Below, piece by piece: positions 10,983 through 22,414 of a stretch of DNA of 64,000 nucleotides. Each line of letters opens with the position of its first letter. Position 1 is the stretch's first letter. A program made the translations under genes and the position numbers. Source of the stretch: Apoda limacodes (Eukaryota > Arthropoda > Insecta > Lepidoptera > Limacodidae); the NCBI GenBank assembly GCA_946406115.1, contig OX291560.1, positions 9,735,158 through 9,799,157 on the forward strand, written 5' to 3'. The notes beneath the pieces are model-generated. The model worked only from the letters and a program-made list of their open reading frames with translations. It had not been told where the DNA came from and made no database searches.

Positions 10983-11210
10983 TGTCTGAGGAGAGACTTT
11001 GCCTCCCTGTGTGTGTTCTATCCCTTGTATATTGGGATGTGTCCTGTGGAATTGTTCAAAATGATGCCTACGGCTACTTTCTACCATCCCATCGCTTGCC
11101 ATTGGCAGGGAATTCATTCTCACACTCTAGAACCTAAATGGTTGTGTACAGTGTGGTTTCAGAGAATCCCGCGAATGCTTGAACCTTTGGACCTAATTGA
11201 GCTGTGAACA
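10983..11210 (+). mobile_element. Zenon-like LINE fragment
   Basis: Plus-strand match to the RT C-terminal arm. Blocks include GAGGAGAGACTTTGCCTCCC and GCAGGGAATTCATTCTCACA. Frame broken, and no 3' end present. Confidence 0.72.
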
Positions 11211-11387
11211 TTACAGAACCCTTAGAACCCACAAACCATACAGGGGAAACATCACAATATTTTTTTTAGTGACCTTTGGCAATGTTCTAGCATTTGCATT
11301 TGATGTTTCATAGGAGCCCAATTTTTGTATATGTGATACAATGCAGCATACATGTAGGTATTAAAGACCTGACATATTTCACTCCAA

Positions 11388-11430
11388 TGCCTTATATCTG
11401 TTGATTTCATAAATCAACTGATATAAGGCA
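11388..11430. repeat. Hairpin: 20-bp arms, 3-nt loop
   Basis: Left arm 11,388-11,407 (TGCCTTATATCTGTTGATTT) and right arm 11,411-11,430 are reverse complements with one mismatch around a CAT loop. It lies about 400 bp upstream of the golgin-84 coding exon 1 acceptor. Confidence 0.75.
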
Positions 11431-11844
11431 ATGAATAAGTCCAGAAAACATATGCTCAACTAACCTTGTGAGAGATTTTTTTTTTAATATGGTACAGAAC
11501 AGTTTGGGGGATAGTAGATTTCTGCCTGACCCCTCTTTTAATTTGGAAGGTATTATTTTTTTCGCGGAAGGCATCTAGATGTATTCTGGACACAGTGAAC
11601 TGTTTGAGTCTATGTCCTGGTGCTACCACATTGCAAAAAAAACTTGTATATTGTAAAAATTTGCCATGGAATTGATTTGGACCCAATAATTTGCAATAAG
11701 ATTCTGTCTTGTTGAAACAGAATATATACTGACAGAGATGTATATGGCTGATTCATCTTTGACCAACCCCTTTGTATTGTGATGGTAGACACTCATATCT
11801 ATTATTATTATTTCTTTGATTTTCAGGTTGAATAATATGATGAG

Positions 11845-12277
11845 ATGTCGTGGTTTGCGGACCTTGCCGGTAGAGCAGAGAATTTGCTCACTAATCTCGA
11901 TGAGCAGACTGGTGCCGCACTACGTAACCATAATGTCATGAAACAAAAAACGTTTAACAAAAATGAAGTAATATATCCTGAAACAATTGGGCAAAGAAAG
12001 CGCCCCATGATCCGTAATACTAAAAAACTTCCTAATGTATCTGAACCTAGATCAAATTTAACTAATAATACCCCACAAATCAGTAGAAAACCTTCACCCT
12101 CAAGGCCTTTAACTAATTTACAAAACAAAGATAGTGTAAATTCCAGGGATGTCATACAGAGGGGCAGGAAAACATTGAGGAAACCATCATCGCAGCTTTA
12201 TCATCTTGAAAATTGTCCCAAGACTTTAGTGGACGATGCAAAAGATAGTGATCAATCTGTGAATCAAAGTGGATTTC
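11845..12277 (+). CDS. Golgin84: Golgin-84 exon 1
   Basis: Begins at the conserved MSWF start, 18 nt after a splice acceptor (ttttcag, to 11,826). Ends before gtgaga at 12,278, phase 1. Without splicing the frame stops at 12,292-12,294. Encodes residues 1-144. Confidence 0.85.
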
Positions 12278-15200
12278 GTGAGAGAAGTACATAATTACTG
12301 TTTTTTATTTTCTTGTTTTGTTGTTTTTTTTTAAAGTCCATGTATAAATGTGTTATTGTATAATAGCTATTTATGCCACTGTTGTGAAAGTGGGTACTTT
12401 TCAACATGAGCGCTAGTTGCACAGCACAATAGCACAGCATTATTGTTAAAAAGGCTAATAACGTGAAATTGATTTAATGCTTTCTATACAACCAGGAAAA
12501 ATAACTTTAAACTGGTTAGCAATTTTTAAATGTCAACTAAATTATTTAGTAAAAAAAAAATAGTTATGTAAAAACAGTACATATAGTTTTAATTTCTTTA
12601 TTTAACAATCAATTAGATTAAAATCGAAATAGTTCTTAAGACTTTGAGGAAAAGGCTTCATTGACGCGACATCACAAAGGATTATGTGCACAGCTTTCGA
12701 CTTATTTTACCCTTATTTTTTCTTTTCCCCGAATTTAAGATACAAGAAATCTAAAATATTTTACACATTGTCATGTAGAGGAAATCCTAATGTTAATATC
12801 ACAGGAAAAATTACTCCTGAATGAATTTTTATAACAGCATATATCTTTGAAAACAAAGGGAAGCAGAAGAAAATAAACAATAGTTACTGCACACATTTTT
12901 AATTTATTGAACTTAATGTAAATATGTTGACAGTAATAGAGGCTAAATTATTATTATTTTTATTTTATCTTTGAAAACACATTTATGTGAACTGAAAATG
13001 AATTGTATGCTAGGATGTTAAAGTCACAAGTTATTTACTTGGAAATTTAAAAATTCTTTTTTAAATTCATTATCTTAATTATCTCTTCATTATGATATGG
13101 TACAGAACCTTAGTTGCGCATATTAGTCCGAACCTTTTTTTTTTGCAAATAAATTAAGACTGGGATATTTTAGCTTTCTGGCTACAAGCTGATTTATGTA
13201 ATTATAGTAACAATGTGCAAGTTAATTTACTTAAAATCATTACACAATGTCATTTTATACATCACTATAAGGTGTATTTGCTATATGCTTCTTGAATAAA
13301 TTCTTCTATAATGCTATAAAGACGCCTTGAATTTTTTTTTTTTACTTTTTGCTGAAGTTTTAGTCAATGCACTAGATAACAACAAATTAAATAATGATTT
13401 TACTGACTTTAATTATCTACAACCAAATGCACACACTTTACTTTAAATATTTGCAATAGTGATGAGATCCTAAACAAATTGTGTGTCTTTAATTTATTGA
13501 TTTTTAAAGAAAGTTGAAAGACAATATTGTATAAAAAATACTATTTTGTTATTGAACATTAATTTAATTAATTATTTCAGGATACAGTTTACCAAGTGAT
13601 CTAGAATTAATAAATAAAGACAATATAACATTCCGAATGCAAAATTTAGAAGTTGAAAATGCAATGCTGAAAAATGAGCTAAATGTTATGAATCGAGAAG
13701 TTGCTGACATGCTTGATAGGCTGCACAAAACTGAAGATGGTAATGACGTAGTTAATAGTAACAAAGGTATTGTTTTGAACTTAATGTGTGGGTTTGCTTT
13801 GGTTATGGATTGATAATTGAACCAATCGAATTTGTTTAAAAGGCCATAAGACAAAAGTGAAATACATAGTCCGCCATCTTAAAAAAAATGATGATTTAGC
13901 AGCAATCAACGGAAAATCAATATATGGCATGAGAACAATCCTGAGTTAAAGTTGTTGAATTTTTCTTTATTTTGACTGATCAAGAAGACAAAAGATCATA
14001 TTTTCATAAAAAAAATATTGTGTTGTTTCAATTTAATTCTTTATTACCTGTAAATTATTAATGATTTATACAGATCCAAAATATAATGAAACGAAATTTT
14101 AAAATATTTGAAGAACCGAGTTAGTCAATTATTATAATAATTGTTTTTGTTGTGTTTTTGACCATGAGGGCTTAGGGAATTTTTACCATAACTCTTTTTA
14201 AGTTCGTTTTCATGTCATATCGTCATAAACAAAATTTGGTATGGTGTGATATGAAAGAACCAAATTTTAACGTAGTTTGTAACATTGGTCAAGGAATTGT
14301 CTTTTTTATTCACAATAGTGTCAAAGCTGTTCTAACACAATAAATGGCTAATACTAGAAAAAGGTTCCAAAATCAATTGGAATTTTTCATTATATTCCTG
14401 ATTACAGAGTTAGACAAGGCACAAACAAAACTGGATGTGAAAGATAATGAAGAATCTTTAGACAAAGAATTACTTGGTCCTCAGTTACAAGAGTTAAAAC
14501 GGAAAATAGATGAATTAACTAATGGAGAAATTGCAAAGTACAAGGAACAGAAAGAGATTTTAGAAGCTGAAGTTGACTCACTTACACAAAAGAATAAGGA
14601 ATTGGAGGAGAGGTATGTGTTTGGTTTACTTGAATCATCATGATATTATGACTTACAGTGCCTGCCACTCAGCGAGCTATGAAAAGAGCTATGCTTGGTG
14701 TTTCACCAAAGAACTAGCTATCTACTATCAACATAGCTGAAACAGTTAGCAAGTTGTAGTAGCTGGGCAGACCATGCCGCTGGTCAAACCGATAACTGAT
14801 GGGAAGGAAAGGTTCTCGAGTGGCAACCACGGATCAGAAGACCAACCAGTTTTAACCAGGAAGACAGATAACCAGGTAAAAAGCCAATAGGCACGAGCGG
14901 CTCAGGGCCGGTTGTTGTGAAGACATATGGGGAAACCTACGTTCAGCAGTAGATCTCTTCCCGCTGAAACGACGACGATATAAATCAGCTGACAATCTTT
15001 CAATTTATATTGCAAGCAATGCAATCTGTTTATAGCATCGTAATAGGTAGTAGTTATATCCCATCACTGATATCGTATGTTGCTAGGAGAAACGCAATTT
15101 ATGTGCGCAACATATAACTTGACAAGATCACTAATATTTATCTACAAAAAAAATGATTAAACCAGTATTATTTTCGTAGTTGATTTTACACAAATTATTA

Positions 15201-18200
15201 GTTTTAAAGTGTGTGTGTTTGTAGCAAAAACTTTTCTTTTCAGTATAAATGAGATAAACGAAAAAGGCAAAGACAATACTGTTTTAATTCTAAAACTAGA
15301 AACGGACTTGCGCCACGCACAGTCCGTTATAGATGATTTACAAAACAATGTGGATAAATCAACAGCGGAATGCCAAAGGCTAGAAAAAGATTGGGACACT
15401 TATAAAGTTAGAGTGAAAAGTATGCTGAATGCAAAGGATAATGAAATTCGGGAATTACATGAGGGGCTTCATTTTACTGAGGACAGCAAATTGTTATTAC
15501 ATCAGATAGAGGTTTTGAAGTAAGTAGTAAATTCTAAACGGAAATTTTGAAAAGGATTTGCGACACGTGAGGTATGCAATCCTCGGGCACTTTATACGGG
15601 ACCCCAACACTTGGGGTATTGGGGTCCTGTAGTAGTCTACCATTAACTACTGAGCTGACGAGCCCAGTCTTATATTACAAAGATTAACTTGTGTAGCGAA
15701 CAATTTAATTGTTGCAACATATTCTTATTAGCGATAGTATATTTCGTGTAAATATGATGTTGTCTCTCAAAAAATCAATTTTTTGAAATAAAACATAGTT
15801 TTTAACGGTATTTGAGTGATGAAAAAAAACTTAATTCCGTCAGGGCGCGAGTCCGACTTGATTGGTTTTTTATGTGGCATAAATGCACAGGCTCCTAAAA
15901 TGAAATGTGTCTCCACTATTCCAGGCAAGAGAGAGAAGACTTATCTGAAGCAATATCCCGCTTGCATGACGAGTGTAGTGATATGAAGCACCAAATGGAA
16001 CAGCTGGATTCACGGAACAACTCTGCTGAGCGTATCGTCACGGCGTTGAGGGACGCTTTGAAAGAAGAACGAGCAGCGAGGAATAAGTCCGAGGCGCATT
16101 GCTTGGCTATGGGGAAGGTATGTGCAGATCAATTAGAAGCTACATGACATATTTCAAGAAAACATTATAAAAAACATTTTAAAACCACGCTTATAAAAAA
16201 TTAACCAAAAAGTAGAAAAAAAGCAAAAATCAAGAGGCAAAAAAAGCGGGGGAATTTTTATGCTTGTTCTACTTTTTAGTCCGTTTTTATAAGCGTGGTT
16301 TATAAATCTTTATTTTAATATTTATTATTATTTTACATTTTTTAGATATTACTTTGTTCAGGCATAAACTTATCAGTAGCGACATCTTTAATTATTCATT
16401 TATTCACCTAGCGACAACACGACACAATTTTTCCTTAAGTCTATGGATTGAACACAACTTATTACCACATTACTTAACACATCACTTAGGTGGCGCTGTT
16501 AGAAATACGAATGGTGGTAAATATTGATATTATCGCGTTGCTCGCAATCGATAATTGTATTGACACCGAGTTTTGAGCTTCTCTCAAAATTTAAGCGTTC
16601 TAGTTGGGAAGTAATCGAAATTACGATTGAAAGATTTGTAATAGGAATTATTCATGAAAAAAGTGAACAGTTGTCACAAGACTAGTACATTCGACAACAC
16701 GCCGAATATTCTGCGGGTTTCCTGGCCGAATATTCGGCAAAAGTATTCAGCCAGCGCGTGACTTCTCTCTCACACTCCTGCCCGCCCGCACGCTTATCGC
16801 TACCACGCCGCTCTGCGCTTTATGACATGTTTAGTTCGGTGCTCATAGTTAATACGAACACTTTCGTGCTCAGTGTTGCAAAGTTAAAAACAAAAAAATC
16901 TCAAATATTTTTATTCTGAACATTCACAAATATATTTTTGATTACTTTTTTTGTAGGAATTGGTAAAAAGAAAAGGGAATCAATTAATTTTTTCAGTAAT
17001 AGATTATAATTCCGATGGTATAAATCGCGGAACGTACGTTGAACCATGTACAGTAACACATTTTAGGATTGGTAGGTCGTTCGGTTATTGTCCTTGCTGT
17101 ACTCAAATTCAAAACTCAAACATTTTTTTTTATTCAAATTAGGTTTTTACAAACTCTTTTGAATCTTCAAAGTTATTGAATACCATTTTTATTTTTTGGA
17201 AACCGGTTAACAATGTACAATCTACCGAGATGAATCCGGCAAGAAACTCGATTGTTGCTCTTTTAAAAAAAAAACATTGGGTTAACAACATAACTAGTAC
17301 ATATTGTATTAAAAAAAAAAAAGCCATACAATTTTATATTATTTTTATTTTCATTAGGTTTACCTATGCATCCTGTAATTGAGCATCTTCAGTCCCATGG
17401 ATTTTTATCATTTATGTAGTCTGAAATTTTGTACTAAGTATGCATATTTACAAATTCGTTGTTTAACAAAAGATTTAAATTTACTGATAGCTTTTGAATA
17501 TTATTAGGAACTTTGTTGTAAAAGTGTATATTGCCCCATTAAAGAGTTAATTTTATGTAGACGTGTATCATTTACCAACAGCTTATTTTTACTTCTAGTA
17601 TTTACTTTGTGAATGTCACTTTTCTTGCTGAATCTATTAACATATTTACGAATATATACTGTACTGCGACGCTAAATATTTACTTCCCTCATCTATCCCT
17701 AACAGATATCCTAGATCCTAATTTGTAAATGGCACGAATTGCCCGTTTTTTTAACTCAAATATTCTAAGTACATCAGCAGCGCTACCCCACAATAAGATA
17801 CTATAATTATGTAATTAAACTATGAAAACAGATAAACTAAACTATTTTTGCATTGTCGACATCGGTCAATTGTCTTATTTTCTTGATTGTATACACAACA
17901 GAGCTAAGTTTTTTCGCTAAGCCACCATATTGGTTCAATTTACGCGCCGCGAACTATACTTCATTTTCTGAATAAATAGGGTTAAAAGTACTTCTAAAAG
18001 CATTTTCAAGAGGTGCGGTTTTAGAAATTCTCACTGTTTGTTTTTTTTTTTTTCAGGAATTAAAAGCAATACAAATAGAAACGGCCCAGACTATAGCTAG
18101 TTTACGTGGCGCTTTGTTAGAAAAAGAAAATGAAGTGATTCTTCTTAAAGATACAATGTCCTCATCAATGCAATCCACAGACAATAGTGTGTCACCAACG

Positions 18201-20146
18201 CTAAACGTGGCAGATTACGACAACTTGCAAGCGAGCATAGACAATGAGAAGATACATTATTTAACCGAAATGCTTGTTCAGAAACAAGGGAAAATTGACA
18301 AGTTACTGGCTGATAATAATACTCTTAGGATACAGTTTGAAAAATTGGAAGTAAGTCTAAAAAATATTTGTGGGTATTAGAAAAATTGATAGTTTCTTTT
18401 GTTTAGTGTAGTTTTTAGAGTCCCGTACCCAAAGGGTAGTTATATGTTATATTTATTGTTTGCATTCAACGTTCTTACAAGTACTTAATTAAAATTTTAT
18501 AGTGAAGCTGGTATGTTAATTTTTTTTTTGCTCCTCGATCAAGAACCAATGGACCAAATTCCTCCCGTGACCATATCAATTGATACGCAACGACTTAGAT
18601 GGAAAAAATGTTTGAGCAAAATCGGTCCAGGGCAGCGGTTTGTTTTTATCACTCAAAAAAATTAATCAAAAAAATCGAAGCCTATACTGTAATGTTTTCT
18701 CATTCTTTCATACGTGTAAGCGCTCAGGAAGGAGCAGCTGCGCCAGTAGATTAAGGCGCGGCTTATGAATAGGTGAAGTAGCCCAACCTCACATATTAAA
18801 TTGTTTTTAATATACGAATGCAGCTGGCCATGAACTCTCCTCTCAAAATATTTACATTCAAGTATGCAGTTATGTATTAGTATGGCCATTTGTGGCTTTT
18901 CATTTATGGCTTTAATCTGTCACATTCAGAATAGACCGCGTGACCGAACTGTATAACTACGAAATGGAAAGAGACAGCTTATAAAAGACCTCTCTTCGCC
19001 TAGTCGCGCATGCGCATCAGAGCACCCGTATACTACTGCAATGTTGCAGTTATATGTAGTCAGTACAAATTGGCTTCGAGTTTTATTAGACAAAGATAGA
19101 GGGGTGCTATGCAGCTCATTTACTAACGAGCCACCTCCGTTTCTCGAACGATCTATTCTAGTGTGTCTATGGTAAAAACGTAGCTCAATTTTAATATAAT
19201 GAAAGTAATATAAAATATCATAAAATTTTATTTACGATGTGTGTTTTCTTTTCAGACAAAATACAAGTCCGAAATTACATTGTCACGAGGGAATACACAT
19301 AGCGTGGTTCACGTTCAAGACGGAGATTCCCGTGGGCGATCGCGGAGCAATAAGACTCTATCTGGTTCTGCGATGTCGGTTTTGTCGCTAAGAATCGGCG
19401 TTTTGCTCAAAAGATATCCCATATTTAGAGTGTTTATAGTAGCTTATATGGTGAGAAAATATATTTTTTTTAGAAAAAATAATAAACTTAAAAAATAATA
19501 ATTTCAGCTACTTTGCTGTCTAGATTGGAACTTTTGTAACTAAATATTGAGTCAGTCAGTTATTGAATTCCCCATCCGCAAATAATGTTCGACTTTTCTT
19601 AGACAAAGTATCATCAAGCTACTTTTTTTTTACCGTGAGGTAGTGATTTTGGTGAAAAAAATATTACTTTTCAACACACTTGCTCATAAAGCAGCCTTTA
19701 CTGCACAGTTTTCAGAATCTTAATAGCTTCGTCCATTACGTACTTGTGCGGTAATGACAATAACTGCACAAGTGCCTTGTACTTTTTTTAATTTTTACCA
19801 AGAAATGTATACCTATGAACTAAGTTCTTGGTAATGGTTATTAGTTATTAGAAATAATTTTTTGAAAACCTCCCACCTGCCCTCCGGTTCATAATGTAGA
19901 TTTCTACCGAGAAGAATCCGGCCAGAAACTCTAAAGTTACTCTTTTAAAAAAAATAATTAGTTAACAACATAACTAGTTTTTATAATATTTGTTTGTAAT
20001 AAAAAAAATAATAAAACAATTTAAATTATTTTAATAAAACTTGTTTCAATAATTTTCTATTTCAGATATTCCTCCATTTTTGGGTCCTCACCGTTTTATT
20101 CACAAGTACACCAGAAGATTTTCTCAACAAAGCTACCAAATTATAA
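11845..20146 (+). CDS. Golgin84: Golgin-84 (GOLGA5) homologue, complete, 8 exons
   Basis: Golgin-84 is a Rab-binding coiled-coil tether on the cis-Golgi and COPI vesicles, inserted by a C-terminal membrane span. Proposed coding join: 11845-12277, 13581-13766, 14408-14612, 15244-15519, 15925-16117, 18057-18350, 19256-19450, 20066-20146. The total is 1,863 nt, or 620 residues, and all junctions are GT-AG and phase-consistent. The N-terminus MSWFADLAGRAENLL matches the family's MSWFxDLAGKAExLL. Residues about 20-145 are polar and likely disordered, and about 150-530 are heptad-rich coiled coil. Residues 575-609 (RIGVLLKRYPIFRVF onward, then FLHFWVLTVLF) match the conserved juxtamembrane and transmembrane end. 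Human golgin-84 is 731 residues and the fly protein is shorter. An acceptor at 11,822-11,826 just before the ATG suggests an upstream 5' UTR exon. Confidence 0.93.
12278..13580 (+). other. Golgin-84 intron 1
   Basis: 1.3 kb of AT-rich sequence without a recognisable repeat or alternative exon. Confidence 0.6.
13581..13766 (+). CDS. Golgin84: Golgin-84 exon 2
   Basis: Acceptor attatttcag ends at 13,580; donor gtattg at 13,767. Encodes the first coiled-coil residues (NLEVENAMLKNELNVMNREV), phase 1 to phase 1. Confidence 0.85.
14408..14612 (+). CDS. Golgin84: Golgin-84 exon 3
   Basis: Acceptor attacag ends at 14,407; donor gtatgt at 14,613. Charged coiled coil (ELDKAQTKLDVKD, then YKEQKEILEAEVDSL). 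The exon ends in phase 2. Confidence 0.87.
14660..14990 (+). mobile_element. RTE-type LINE C-terminal fragment
   Basis: Degenerate frames spell RAMKRAMLGVSPKN and, downstream, a decayed form of the LWRxLGEAYVQQWT ending typical of insect RTE elements (here at 14,915-14,955). It sits in golgin-84 intron 3 in the sense orientation. Confidence 0.6.
15244..15519 (+). CDS. Golgin84: Golgin-84 exon 4
   Basis: Acceptor cttttcag ends at 15,243; donor gtaagt at 15,520. Coiled coil containing DWDTYKVRVKSMLNAKDNEI, the counterpart of the vertebrate DYKQKATRILQSKEKLI region. Confidence 0.88.
15925..16117 (+). CDS. Golgin84: Golgin-84 exon 5
   Basis: Acceptor attccag ends at 15,924; donor gtatgt at 16,118. 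Coiled coil QEREDLSEAISRLHDECSD, ending in phase 0 at MGK. Confidence 0.88.
16182..16301. repeat. Foldback/MITE-like inverted repeat
   Basis: Arms of 41-44 nt (16,182-16,225 and 16,261-16,301) share AAACCACGCTTATAAAAA at the outer end and AAAAAGTAGAA inside, around a 35-nt centre. It starts 65 nt into golgin-84 intron 5. Confidence 0.8.
16680..16880. repeat. Unclassified GC-richer repeat
   Basis: Contains two GCCGAATATTC phrases, an inverted GAATATTC core and a CCCGCCCGCACGC stretch unlike the surrounding AT-rich intron. It looks like an inserted element of unknown class. Confidence 0.4.
17100..17350. repeat. Dispersed repeat, probable LINE 3' UTR
   Basis: The block CTACCGAGATGAATCCGGC, then AAGAAACTC and TTAACAACATAACTAGT, recurs at 19,885-19,990. 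It lies next to the 3' side of the minus-strand LINE at 17,400-17,830 and may be its untranslated end. Confidence 0.5.
17400..17830 (-). mobile_element. LINE reverse transcriptase C-terminal fragment
   Basis: The minus strand from 17,815 reads ADVLRIFELKKRAIRAIYKL, then SARKVTFTKVNTRSKNKLLV and FYNKVPNNIQKLS. This is the C-terminal arm of a CR1/Jockey-group LINE (consensus FxLQKRAIRIIxxL...YNKLP). Stops and a frameshift make it inactive. It is antisense within golgin-84 intron 5. Confidence 0.72.
18057..18350 (+). CDS. Golgin84: Golgin-84 exon 6
   Basis: A poly(T) tract and tttcag end at 18,056; donor gtaagt at 18,351. Contains KIHYLTEMLVQKQGKIDKLL, aligning with the family's LTETLIQKQTMLESL segment. 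Phase 0 at both ends. Confidence 0.9.
18410..18645 (+). repeat. Dispersed repeat, partner at 28.2 kb
   Basis: CAAGAACCAATGGACCAAAT and GAGCAAAATCGGTCCAG recur at 28,253-28,355. The left part carries the phrase CCCGTACCCAAAGGGTA shared with the repeat at 22.4-22.85 kb. Unclassified. Confidence 0.55.
19256..19450 (+). CDS. Golgin84: Golgin-84 exon 7
   Basis: Acceptor cttttcag ends at 19,255; donor gtgaga at 19,451. Encodes LSLRIGVLLKRYPIFRVF, the conserved pre-transmembrane motif, and the first half of the membrane span. Confidence 0.92.
19885..19990. repeat. Second copy of the 17.1-kb dispersed repeat
   Basis: CTACCGAGAAGAATCCGGCC, AGAAACTC and GTTAACAACATAACTAGT match 17,222-17,299. Located in golgin-84 intron 7, 75 bp before the last exon. 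Confidence 0.6.
20066..20146 (+). CDS. Golgin84: Golgin-84 exon 8 (terminal)
   Basis: Acceptor atttcag ends at 20,065. Encodes the second half of the span (IFLHFWVLTVLFTSTPEDF) and a short cytosol-opposite tail. Stop TAA at 20,144-20,146. The STPED phrase matches the family's YTPEM end. Confidence 0.92.
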   Translation: MFLHFWVLTVLFTSTPEDFLNKATKL

Positions 20147-20492
20147 AGCTAGTTTACATACCTATAAATAAGTAACAAGGTGACAGTATATTTCATTCAC
20201 TCTCATACGCATAGAGTTCATGCCGATTAGATTACATACGTACGTATAACATGATGTCTCTTTCCCGCACTGACGTTTCGATATACTTGTGAATATTTCA
20301 TCATTGTGCGAAAGAGATGGCAAATCGTTTGTGGTGCTGTAATGTTATCTTAACAGTTTTACAATATATTTGTCTACGTCAAGTATGTGAAGTAAAAAAA
20401 AGTGTGTGTGTTATGTTCACATGAATGAAGTTATTACTCTCGTATTCTTACGTTCCGTTGTATTCTTTTGTTTTATATTTTTTGTATTCTAG

Positions 20493-20680
20493 TATTGATT
20501 TTCGTTTTTGTGCAAATATTCTATTATCTATTTTTGTGCAAATATTCTAGTAATTATTGATTTTCATTTTTGTGCAAATGTTCTATTATCGATTTTTATT
20601 TTTGGGCAAATATTCTAGTAATTATTGATTTTCATTTTTGTGCAAATATTCTATTACTGATTTTTATTTTTGTGCAAAGC
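20493..20680 (+). repeat. Alternating tandem repeat in golgin-84 3' region
   Basis: About six units of 28-36 bp built on TTTTTGTGCAAATATTCTA, alternating between versions ending TAT and AGTAAT, so the effective period is a dimer. It lies 350 bp after the stop codon and before the polyadenylation candidates. Confidence 0.8.
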
Positions 20681-20951
20681 ACACAGGTTTTTAGATTGTG
20701 ATTACAAATAGGCTGAGTTTGTAGTTGATACACCAAATTTATTATAAGGTATTATGACGTGAAAATAAGGGAATTTATCCTTTTCATTTGAAAAAATGTA
20801 TTAAAATTGTAAGTAAGCAATAATAATACAACTTTATTATGTGACTTGTAATATAAAATGTTAACGAATAACGAATTTAGGGTAAATCGTGACATTTTAG
20901 AAATATTCCGAATTGACATATTGTAAAAATCTGTGTACTGATAATAATGTA

Positions 20952-20986
20952 AATAAAAATTGTAAGTATGTGTGTATATAAATAAA
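20952..20986 (+). terminator. Candidate golgin-84 polyadenylation signals
   Basis: AATAAA at 20,952-20,957 and again at 20,981-20,986, about 0.8 kb after the golgin-84 stop. A further AATAAA lies near 21,100. The site actually used cannot be told. Confidence 0.4.
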
Positions 20987-21374
20987 CACATTAGAATGTG
21001 AATCTCCTTGGATAACATATTATATAATCATTGATCGTTATATTGCAATTACAATGTATCTGTTTCCTTTTGTCACAAAATAATAATATAATTATTTTTA
21101 ATAAATAAGCTACTTTGAAATAGTACTAATATTGGGGCTACGAATGGGGCGCAAAAAGAAATATATATTTTGTTCTACATCTTTGGTTTAATTTTATTTC
21201 CTTAACAGTGTTCACAATCTATTATCATACGTGAAAGTAAATCTGGTACTGAGTTAGCTCGGTCGTTCGTTGCCCTCCGCCAGCTCGGCTGCAATCGCGC
21301 GACGGCCGATACTATCATAGTCTTGATTTATGCTCTCTATGCGCGTATTGGATCATTCTGTTAGCTAAAAACTA

Positions 21375-21873
21375 ATGCAGTCTTTTTTTTTTTTTTTTTT
21401 CTGAGCTGACTATGCAGTTGGCTGTTGCAGCCATTACTGCTTCACCGGGCTTTTTGGGCGAGCCTCTGAAGGAGCCTCAGCCCATATAGCGCCCAACGCT
21501 CAAGGGCTCCCCGCGGGGGAAGCCTCGTCTTGGGTTGTCGCTCTCGGGGGCGTCCCTTCGACCGGCGTGAGTCTCGAACCCGAAGGTGACTCACCGCCAT
21601 GAGGGGAGTTCCCCGTTACGCGGGTACGGTTGCGATTGAGTGGGGGCGAGAAGCGCCCCGGCACTCTGATACCTAGTGTATCCTTGTGGGCGCCGACGAA
21701 CCCGGGGACGTCGGCGTCGTGTTTGGAGGGAGGCCCTATTCGGGGAGGTCGTAGAGACTAATCTCGTTATCCGGACAGCGAGATCGTCATCTGGGGCTGT
21801 TAGTACGTGCCGAGGCTGCCTAACTATAGTTTTACGACCGTGACCGGGTCGATCGGGGGGGGCGATGCAGTCT
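21375..21873 (-). mobile_element. 5'-truncated Jockey LINE with target-site duplication
   Basis: A minus-strand insertion with its poly(A) tail read as poly(T) at 21,383-21,400. It encodes a proline/arginine-rich C-terminus (PPDRPGHGRK, then TRRRRPRVRRRPQGYTRYQ) nearly identical to the end of the element at 40.0-42.0 kb. Direct repeats ATGCAGTCT at 21,375-21,383 and 21,865-21,873 are the target-site duplication. The 9-bp duplication and intact poly(A) suggest a fairly recent insertion. Confidence 0.88.
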
Positions 21874-22414
21874 ATGCTTACTTCCGATACACATTCAACG
21901 CATTGGCTGCATACGCTTGACAGTGGATGCATTGTCAAAATAGTGATTGGCTATTTTGTTTCTTTACATTTAATGAGTAAAGTGATTTCAATGTCTATGC
22001 GATATGATAGCTCTTAATGCTAAAGTAATATTGGCAACAAAACGCAGCTTTTGTTAAAAGGTTCTGCAAAAATTGTAACGACGTATACAGTAAAATTTAC
22101 TTACAAAGAATACTATTATCACAATCGAGTTACCACAGAAATATTTTTCCTTCCGGACACTATTCCTTCCGTCATTGTAGCGTTGCACAAGTACAATTGA
22201 CTTGACAACAGCAAGAGAGAAGTACCTACAATAACTACTATTATTCTATTTGGAATTCACACAGGAGAACATTTTTCTGCCGGGCACTATTAAGTTTGTA
22301 GTCGAATCGTAATGGTGCATAGAATAAAATTGGCTTTAATTTTGGCATAGAGATAGCTGAACAGTAATTTATATTATAATATAAATTGATATAATTAAAA
22401 ATTATAATAATTTT

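Noticed and set aside
12301..12340. Golgin-84 ending at the stop after 12,291 as a 149-residue protein
   Set aside because: The frame continues through seven more exons in phase, including the conserved membrane-anchored end, so the early stop is in the intron.
21591..21938. 115-residue basic ORF on the minus strand
   Set aside because: It is the C-terminal part of a 5'-truncated Jockey LINE fused to flanking DNA, not a gene.
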